Under the pieces are notes generated by a model that did not search any database, was not told the DNA's origin, and saw only the letters and a program-made list of their open reading frames with translations. Of a stretch of 64,000 bases of DNA, positions 59,160 through 64,000 are shown piece by piece; position 1 is the stretch's first letter, and each line of letters begins with the position of its first letter. A program made the translations under genes and the position numbers. Source of the DNA: Undibacterium sp. KW1 (lineage in GTDB: Bacteria; Pseudomonadota; Gammaproteobacteria; Burkholderiales; Burkholderiaceae_D); the NCBI RefSeq assembly GCF_009937955.1, contig NZ_AP018439.1, positions 186,001-250,000 of the forward strand, read 5' to 3'.

Positions 59160-59462
59160 TCAGAAGGCTGCAGAGACGCCGTCAATGCGATCCAGGCGGA
59201 TGACGATGCGGCTGGCCTGCTGGTTGCGGCCTATCACATATTTCTCTTCCAGGGCTGTGACCACCATGGCGACATTGGTGCCGCTGGCATGCACGGTAAC
59301 ACCCTTGTTTTTCTCTTTACTTTCCAGCAGGGTGGCACGGAGAGTGTCTTTTTCGCTGGCAGACGCCGGGTCGGCAGCGCCAGCACTGCCAGTAGCGATG
59401 ACGGACGTAATCACCAGTGCCTGTATCAGGTGGGTCAGTTTCAGGCAGTTCAGTTTGATCAT
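59160..59462 (-). CDS. Small secreted protein of unknown function
   Basis: The 100-residue product begins MIKLNCLKLTHLIQALVI, a signal peptide with likely cleavage after AGA near residue 29. The mature part has a single Val/Arg-rich strand region (YVIGRNQQASRIVIRLDRID). The frame extends upstream to 59678, but the signal peptide fixes the start at 59462. It is the first of three minus-strand genes with the 182-residue protein and the DKNYY lipoprotein. The paired motif at 59539 lies about 80 bp upstream. Confidence 0.65.
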   Translation of the reverse strand: MIKLNCLKLTHLIQALVITSVIATGSAGAADPASASEKDTLRATLLESKEKNKGVTVHASGTNVAMVVTALEEKYVIGRNQQASRIVIRLDRIDGVSAAF

Positions 59463-59538
59463 GATGTGTCTCTTTCTTGATTGGTTGATATAGCTTGAAT
59501 GAAAGTCTGGCAAGTTTGCACCTGGCATGTCGTTAGTG

Positions 59539-59574
59539 ATAGATACAAGTCCTGGTCTAGTGGATAGATACAAG
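59539..59574. promoter_or_regulatory. Paired 11-bp motif, second site
   Basis: ATAGATACAAG occurs at 59539-59549 and again at 59564-59574, exactly 25 bp apart, the same period as at 55161. The inner halves also match (GCTCTAATCG and GGTCTAGTGG). It is placed between the small secreted protein gene and the beta-helix gene, so it may control either or both. Confidence 0.5.
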
Positions 59575-59852
59575 TGAAATACAAGCCAACAAGGAAATTT
59601 TCTTTCATACCTCTTTTTCATGAAACTGCAAATCAGTTCGCCTGTGGCAAGCCTGACTTGCCAGAGAGAGTCTTTCACAGACTGGGGCAGAACTCAATAT
59701 GCTTAATGTCATATAAAAAACTGACAAGCGACACTTACTTTATAAATGCAGGCTTGTGATGATGTTTGCCAGATTTGATATCTGTATCTTTGTTTTTTAT
59801 TGCGACAGCGTGCATTTTCATGTGTTCATGTCGCTTCGTCAGGAGGAATAGC

Positions 59853-61868
59853 ATGAAACTGCATCAAAAACTGAGCAGGGCACTGGCCTTTGGCTTTTGT
59901 CTGGCCATCACTTCGGTGACCATCGTCTCGCTGTCTGTACCGACGGCAAATGCGGCGACAACCCCGGCACGCATAGGTTTCTCCTCCAAAACCGTGGGTT
60001 ATGAGGCCAGCAATGCGCGCAATGCCGGTTCCACAGAATATGCGCTCATTGAATTCATCACCGAGACCGGTGTGACAGACGCGTCGGTACCGATCACGGT
60101 GAGCAGCAGTAACCCATCACTGATGACAGTCAGCAAGCTCGCCGTCGCCAATGCCCTGGGCAATTATGTGCTGACCGTGCCGGCCAACGCACCATCAGGC
60201 AGCGCCACCGTTACGGCCAGCGCGACTGTGGCGGGTGTGGTGTATTCCCGTTCGCGGGTGTTTGTGATTACGGCGGCAGGTACAAGCATACAGCCTGTGA
60301 GCGGTTCGTCCACCATCACCAGGGCGACCACACCGACCATGAATGCCGACCAGTCTGCCTGTGCGGCCATCAATTACTATGATGTGGGCGTGGGCAAGAC
60401 CTACACTGCCCTGGGCCAGCTACCCTGGAGCCAGTTGAAAGGCTGTGACACGGTCAGAATTTATGCCAAGCCTGGCAACCTGCCCTACCATGAAATGATC
60501 TTGATTTCAGCAGGTACCAATCTGGCACCAACTGCACCCGATAAATTCATGCGTGTGATCGGTGTGCCTGATTCTGTGACTGGTGCGCGCCCCATCATCG
60601 ATGGTGCACCAGATGCCCAGGGCAAGCTGGCAACGCAACTGGAAACATTGCCAGGCCAGGCTGCCCGCACCCTGCAATATCATGACAATGCCAGCGCTAC
60701 CCGGGTGCTGTACAAACTGGGCCTGGTCATGGTGGGGCCGCAGGCTGGCTACAACTACAATCATGGCCCTGCAGGTTATATCAGTATCGAAAACCTGGAT
60801 ATCCGCAATTCCGTGTATGGTAATTCTTTCTCTGATGCGCTGGGCAAGAAGACCGATAGCTATGCTGCTTTTGGCACCTGCCTGTTTGTCGAAGCTGCAG
60901 CACATCTGGTAGTGAAAAATAATGTCATGCACAATTGCGGCAACGGCCTGTTCATTAATTCCAAAAACGGTACGTTGGTGGAGTTGTCGCAAGATGTACT
61001 GATCGAGGCCAATACTTTCTACAACAACGGCAATGCACCTGTTGCCAATGTGACTAACGGCTACTCCGAACACAATAGCTATACTGAAGCACGCGATATC
61101 ATTTTCCAGTACAACTATTTTGGTGACGTGCGCCCCGGTGCTTTTGGTGATTGTTTGAAAGACCGCTCATCTGGCCTGATTGTGCGTTACAACACTTTTG
61201 CGTCGAGCTGTGGTCTGCAACTGCACCTGATGGACTCTACCGGCGGCAACGCACTTATCTACGGTGAACCAAACTATGCATCGACCTATGTCTATGGCAA
61301 TCTGTTTGATCTGACGCCAGGCAGCAATAACACCAACCTCGTCAATTATGGTGGTGACAGTGGCTTGACTGCAAACTACCGTCAGGGCACCCTGTTCTTC
61401 TACAATAATACGATGGTGGTAAGGGGAGACGCTACCCATGGCATTTATCCTGAGACACTGATGTTTAATCTGGGCATGCCCAATGCTGTTGCCGATGTCA
61501 GGAATAATCTGTTCTATGCACTGCCTGTCACAGCGGGGTCGCCAGGTAAAGTGCAAGCCATGGCACTGGGCAAGGGTACCGTCAATATGACGAATAACTG
61601 GGTCTCACCTAATGCTGCGCAGTATTGGGTAGGGCACCTGACAGGCGCAGTCGTGAACGGCTGGAACACCAATCTGGGTGGCAATAATAATCCGGTATTG
61701 GCGAACGTGGCACTGCATGATTATCGCCCGGCTCTTGGTTCACCCCTGATCAATGCGGGCAATGGATTGGGTAATCTCACATCCAGCTTGCTGCCAGTGG
61801 CACAACCTGGTGCGGTGATCTTGCGCAAGCAGGATGGCATGATAGACATTGGTGCGTTTGAATTTTGA
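59853..61868 (+). CDS. Secreted right-handed parallel beta-helix protein
   Basis: The protein has about 671 residues. A signal peptide (MKLHQKLSRALAFGFCLAI, cleavage near ANA-AT) leads to an Ig-like region of about 120 residues (SVPITVSSSNPSLMTVS) and then a parallel beta-helix repeat region (YISIENLDIRNSVYGNSF, LVVKNNVMHNCGNGLFI, IIFQYNYFGDVRPG). This looks like a polysaccharide lyase or a non-catalytic adhesin. Catalytic residues cannot be fixed by eye. The ATG at 59853 has AGGAGG upstream. Confidence 0.85.
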   Translation: MKLHQKLSRALAFGFCLAITSVTIVSLSVPTANAATTPARIGFSSKTVGYEASNARNAGSTEYALIEFITETGVTDASVPITVSSSNPSLMTVSKLAVANALGNYVLTVPANAPSGSATVTASATVAGVVYSRSRVFVITAAGTSIQPVSGSSTITRATTPTMNADQSACAAINYYDVGVGKTYTALGQLPWSQLKGCDTVRIYAKPGNLPYHEMILISAGTNLAPTAPDKFMRVIGVPDSVTGARPIIDGAPDAQGKLATQLETLPGQAARTLQYHDNASATRVLYKLGLVMVGPQAGYNYNHGPAGYISIENLDIRNSVYGNSFSDALGKKTDSYAAFGTCLFVEAAAHLVVKNNVMHNCGNGLFINSKNGTLVELSQDVLIEANTFYNNGNAPVANVTNGYSEHNSYTEARDIIFQYNYFGDVRPGAFGDCLKDRSSGLIVRYNTFASSCGLQLHLMDSTGGNALIYGEPNYASTYVYGNLFDLTPGSNNTNLVNYGGDSGLTANYRQGTLFFYNNTMVVRGDATHGIYPETLMFNLGMPNAVADVRNNLFYALPVTAGSPGKVQAMALGKGTVNMTNNWVSPNAAQYWVGHLTGAVVNGWNTNLGGNNNPVLANVALHDYRPALGSPLINAGNGLGNLTSSLLPVAQPGAVILRKQDGMIDIGAFEF

Positions 61869-61912
61869 TGAGGCGATGATTCAGTCATCGTCGATATTGC
61901 AGATGTAAAAAA

Positions 61913-61956
61913 GCCCGCTGCTTGCATGACGATTAATGCAAGCAGCGGGCTTTTAT
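61913..61956. terminator. Bidirectional intrinsic terminator
   Basis: A 16-bp perfect stem (AGCCCGCTGCTTGCAT paired with ATGCAAGCAGCGGGCT) around an 8-base loop is flanked by A- and T-runs on both sides. It ends the rightward beta-helix gene and the leftward SH3 gene. Confidence 0.92.
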
Positions 61957-61968
61957 CTTGCGCTTGTT

Positions 61969-62499
61969 CTATGAACAGGTCGTTACTGGATTGCCGCAAT
62001 ATGATCCAGGCGGCATCCATCCTTTCGCGCTTTGATATTGTATCTCCAGCCATTCGCCATGACAGCTTTGTACTGATGCTCCTGCCTCTGCAGGGATTTT
62101 TCCTGTCATCGCGCTCTGTGCCATCGGGCTGGCACGCAGGCTGACGCCTGTGCGTGCATTGATACCGGTCAGGGGCGCGTATACCCAGCCTTCTCCTTTG
62201 AAATATACTTCGCCGGCCACGCCGCTGACCTGGCGAACCCGCAGCCATTTTCCGGCAGAGCCTGTGATTTCCATTTGTGAATCACTGTCTTTGATGTTGG
62301 CCAACACCTTGTGTTCAGAACCCGGGCCGCTGCGGATATTGCTGCCACCGGCGTCAGGGTCAATGGAAAAAACTTTGAGCTTGCATGCAGTCACTTCAGG
62401 CTCGGCATGCGCCACATTGCTGTACAGCGCGCTGCTCATGAGCAGTAAACTGCAAAAACAGCAGGCGCTAGTTTTGGATAGGGAGAGTGGCGTATTCAT
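61969..62499 (-). CDS. Secreted SH3-type domain protein
   Basis: The 176-residue product has a signal peptide (MNTPLSLSKTSACCFCSLLL, cleavage near AHA-EPE). A bacterial SH3 domain follows at about residues 40-110 (VFSIDPDAGGSNIRSGPGSE, GSAGKWLRVRQV, GWVYAPL) and a second SH3-like segment (SLRASPM, GEWLEIQY, KGWMPPGSYCG). Four Cys are present in the mature part. Such domains bind peptidoglycan; no catalytic domain is present. The start at 62499 is fixed by the signal peptide. Confidence 0.8.
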   Translation of the reverse strand: MNTPLSLSKTSACCFCSLLLMSSALYSNVAHAEPEVTACKLKVFSIDPDAGGSNIRSGPGSEHKVLANIKDSDSQMEITGSAGKWLRVRQVSGVAGEVYFKGEGWVYAPLTGINARTGVSLRASPMAQSAMTGKIPAEAGASVQSCHGEWLEIQYQSAKGWMPPGSYCGNPVTTCS

Positions 62500-62724
62500 A
62501 GTCACCGCAATTGGGTGTAAAGGTATTAAGTGGATGGAAAACCAGCGCGAAAAGTCTAGCATGCTTTACTCAAGGCCAGACAGGAATTGCAGCAGATAAG
62601 ACAATTGAATTGGGTTCTTGCTCTTCAAAGAGTGAAACAGTAGGTAATCGCTGCTATGCCAGTGTTTTTATTGATGACAGTTTATACTATGCATCATCCC
62701 CCTTCAAAAATAGATGCCTGCGCA

Positions 62725-63366
62725 ATGACTACTTCCACGACCCAGAAAAAAACTGTCCTGCAAGCCACTGATCTTACTTTTCAATATCCCGACCATTCTT
62801 TGTTCACCAACTGGTCGTATGATATACCCGCAGGTATTACGCTGGTGCTCGGTGGTGATGGCCGGGGCAAGACCAGTTTGCTGCAATTGCTGGCAGGTGA
62901 ATTAACTGTGCAAAGCGGGCAATTGCAGATAGAGGATGTGGCCTTGTCTGCGCAGCCTGATGTATACCGCAGCCAGGTATTCTGGGTAGACCCGCGTACG
63001 GATGTTTATGATCAGATGCCTGTACCGGACTATTTCGCTCTCGTGCGCAAGGCATACCCCGGTTTTGATGATGCGGTATTGGCACAAGCCATAGAGGGTC
63101 TTGGTTTGACACCGCATATCAACAAGCAGATGTTCATGTTATCGACAGGCAGCAAGCGCAAGGCCTGGCTGGCGGCAGCTTTTGCTGCCGGTGCGACCAT
63201 CAGTTTGTTGGATGATCCTTTTGCAGCACTGGACAAGTCATCGATAGAATTTATCACAGCCATGCTGAACCAGCTTGCCGCGGATGCAGCCAGGGCCTGG
63301 GTGCTGGCAATGTATGTGAGGCCGCAAGGCCTGGCCTTGTCTGGCGTGATAGATTTAGGTGACTGA
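62725..63366 (+). CDS. ABC-type ATPase domain protein
   Basis: The protein has about 213 residues from the ATG at 62725 (an in-frame start at 62656 is possible). Walker A is GGDGRGKT, the signature region is degenerate (MLSTGSKRKAWLA in place of LSGGQ), and Walker B is ISLLDDPFAALD, with Asp where the catalytic Glu normally lies. No permease gene is adjacent. It could be a stand-alone ABC protein or one of reduced activity. Confidence 0.75.
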   Translation: MTTSTTQKKTVLQATDLTFQYPDHSLFTNWSYDIPAGITLVLGGDGRGKTSLLQLLAGELTVQSGQLQIEDVALSAQPDVYRSQVFWVDPRTDVYDQMPVPDYFALVRKAYPGFDDAVLAQAIEGLGLTPHINKQMFMLSTGSKRKAWLAAAFAAGATISLLDDPFAALDKSSIEFITAMLNQLAADAARAWVLAMYVRPQGLALSGVIDLGD

Positions 63367-63368
63367 GC

Positions 63369-63803
63369 TCAGTGCGCTGCATTCGGATAGCTCACAATAA
63401 TGCTCAGGGCTTCTGCCCCCGTTTGTTTGATACCCACTACTGCGCCCTTGTATAAGTAGGCGGCCATGCCCGCTTTCAGGGGCGCAGTCTTGCCATCTGA
63501 GGTCACGCTGCCTGTGCCAGAGAGCACATAATAAACTTCGTCATGCGCGATAGGGTGCAAACCTATTTCTGCACCAGGGTGCAGTATGCGTTTCCTGAAT
63601 TCCATGCTGCGCGGTGCAGGTGCTGCATCGCTGATGCGGTAAGCTGTGGACATGCCTATCGCTCCGTGGGGCGGTGGCTCATCGCGTTTGACTTCTTCCT
63701 CATTGATGATGCTCATGGCGGGGGCAGTATCCGCTGCTGCGGCCATGCATGTATTGCTGTTTGCCAGCAGCGTGCAGCAAAATGAGGTGAGTGTTATTTT
63801 CAT
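63369..63803 (-). CDS. Secreted cupin-domain protein
   Basis: The 144-residue product has an N-terminal signal-like segment (MKITLTSFCCTLLANSNTC) and a single cupin barrel (HPGAEIGLHPIAHDEVYYVLSG, then GMAAYLYKGAVVGI). The first cupin motif has two His and a Glu in metal-site positions. The ligand is unknown. Confidence 0.82.
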   Translation of the reverse strand: MKITLTSFCCTLLANSNTCMAAAADTAPAMSIINEEEVKRDEPPPHGAIGMSTAYRISDAAPAPRSMEFRKRILHPGAEIGLHPIAHDEVYYVLSGTGSVTSDGKTAPLKAGMAAYLYKGAVVGIKQTGAEALSIIVSYPNAAH

Positions 63804-63815
63804 TGATACCCCTGG

Positions 63816-64000
63816 CTATGTGTTTTGATTTCCTGCGCTGGCAAATTCTGCTACCAGCAAGTCTATGAACAGGCGTGTGCGTAGAGGCAAATAGTGGCGC
63901 GATGGATACATGACTTGTATCGGTGCGCTGATATCTGTCCACTCCGGTAAAACTTCAAGCAACTGGCCGCTTTTAAGGGCCGCTGCCATGTCCCAGCAAG
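63816..64000 (-). CDS. LysR-family regulator, C-terminal end only
   Basis: Minus-strand reading from the window edge gives SGQLLEVLPEWTDISAPIQV, then MYPSRHYLPLRTRLFIDLLV and a stop at 63816-63818. YPSR.YLP.R.R.FIDFL is the usual last helix and strand of LysR effector-binding domains. The N-terminal part lies beyond the window. Confidence 0.85.
   Translation of the reverse strand, partial: CWDMAAALKSGQLLEVLPEWTDISAPIQVMYPSRHYLPLRTRLFIDLLVAEFASAGNQNT

Overview
The window looks like a Burkholderiales chromosome, most likely Oxalobacteraceae. This is inferred from gene content and the moderately GC-rich host genes; no rRNA or tRNA marker is present. Host genes at the left edge run: short-chain dehydrogenase (cut by the window edge), class II aldolase, PhnZ-like HD protein, Crp/Fnr regulator, two paralogous periplasmic binding proteins (the second frameshifted), an Lrp regulator and glmS (5141-6958).

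About 13 bp after the glmS stop begins a Tn7-like transposon of about 30.86 kb (6976 to about 37832). Its ends carry a repeated TnsB-type site (core AATAAAGTTGGTCG): two tightly spaced copies at the glmS end and three inverted, widely spaced copies at the far end. The host sequence AGTTA flanks both ends. The core, on the plus strand, is tnsA, tnsB, tnsC and a full-length tnsD/tniQ (15.8-22.0 kb), preceded by a small probable DNA-binding protein and a structured leader. A second, shorter tniQ lies convergent to tnsD. Between this second tniQ and the right-hand cargo is a 1.3-kb stretch with no protein gene. It holds two promoter-plus-terminator units that look like small structured RNAs (about 23.76-23.89 and 24.21-24.28 kb). 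No cas genes or CRISPR array were seen.

The transposon carries two cargo blocks. The left block (7.2-14.1 kb, minus strand) is a translationally coupled operon: an HTH protein, HsdM, a long HsdS, an ABC/SMC-type ATPase and an HNH protein. No HsdR is present, and the last two genes resemble the PtuA/PtuB pair of Septu-type defence. The right block (24.8-36.1 kb) is an uncharacterised biosynthetic cluster. A full-length LanB-type dehydratase is encoded with a carbamoyltransferase, an SGNH-hydrolase-like protein and an SRPBCC protein; divergently transcribed are a JmjC/cupin oxygenase and two methyltransferases, one fused to a Crp-like sensor fold. No LanC cyclase, protease or transporter is visible. 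A 44-residue Lys/Pro-rich peptide gene follows the dehydratase and is the only small-peptide candidate found. A patatin-gene fragment and an IS630-family element lie near the right end.

To the right of the transposon are a YCII protein, a pair of large uncharacterised proteins (38.4-43.2 kb), an OsmC-YcaO fusion, an IS200-type element, a 1037-residue protein combining a nucleosidase-like domain with a NACHT-type NTPase (a defence candidate) and an IS5-type element. Ordinary chromosomal genes follow: a histidine phosphatase, a DesK/DesR-like two-component pair, a single-domain globin, a diguanylate cyclase, a MocR regulator, a second divergent globin-like protein lacking the usual proximal histidine, a DKNYY lipoprotein with two small neighbours, a secreted parallel beta-helix protein, an SH3-type protein, an ABC ATPase, a cupin and the end of a LysR gene. 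Two related short inverted-repeat elements (MITE-like) flank the MocR region. A two-copy 11-bp motif with fixed spacing occurs at 55.16 and 59.54 kb.
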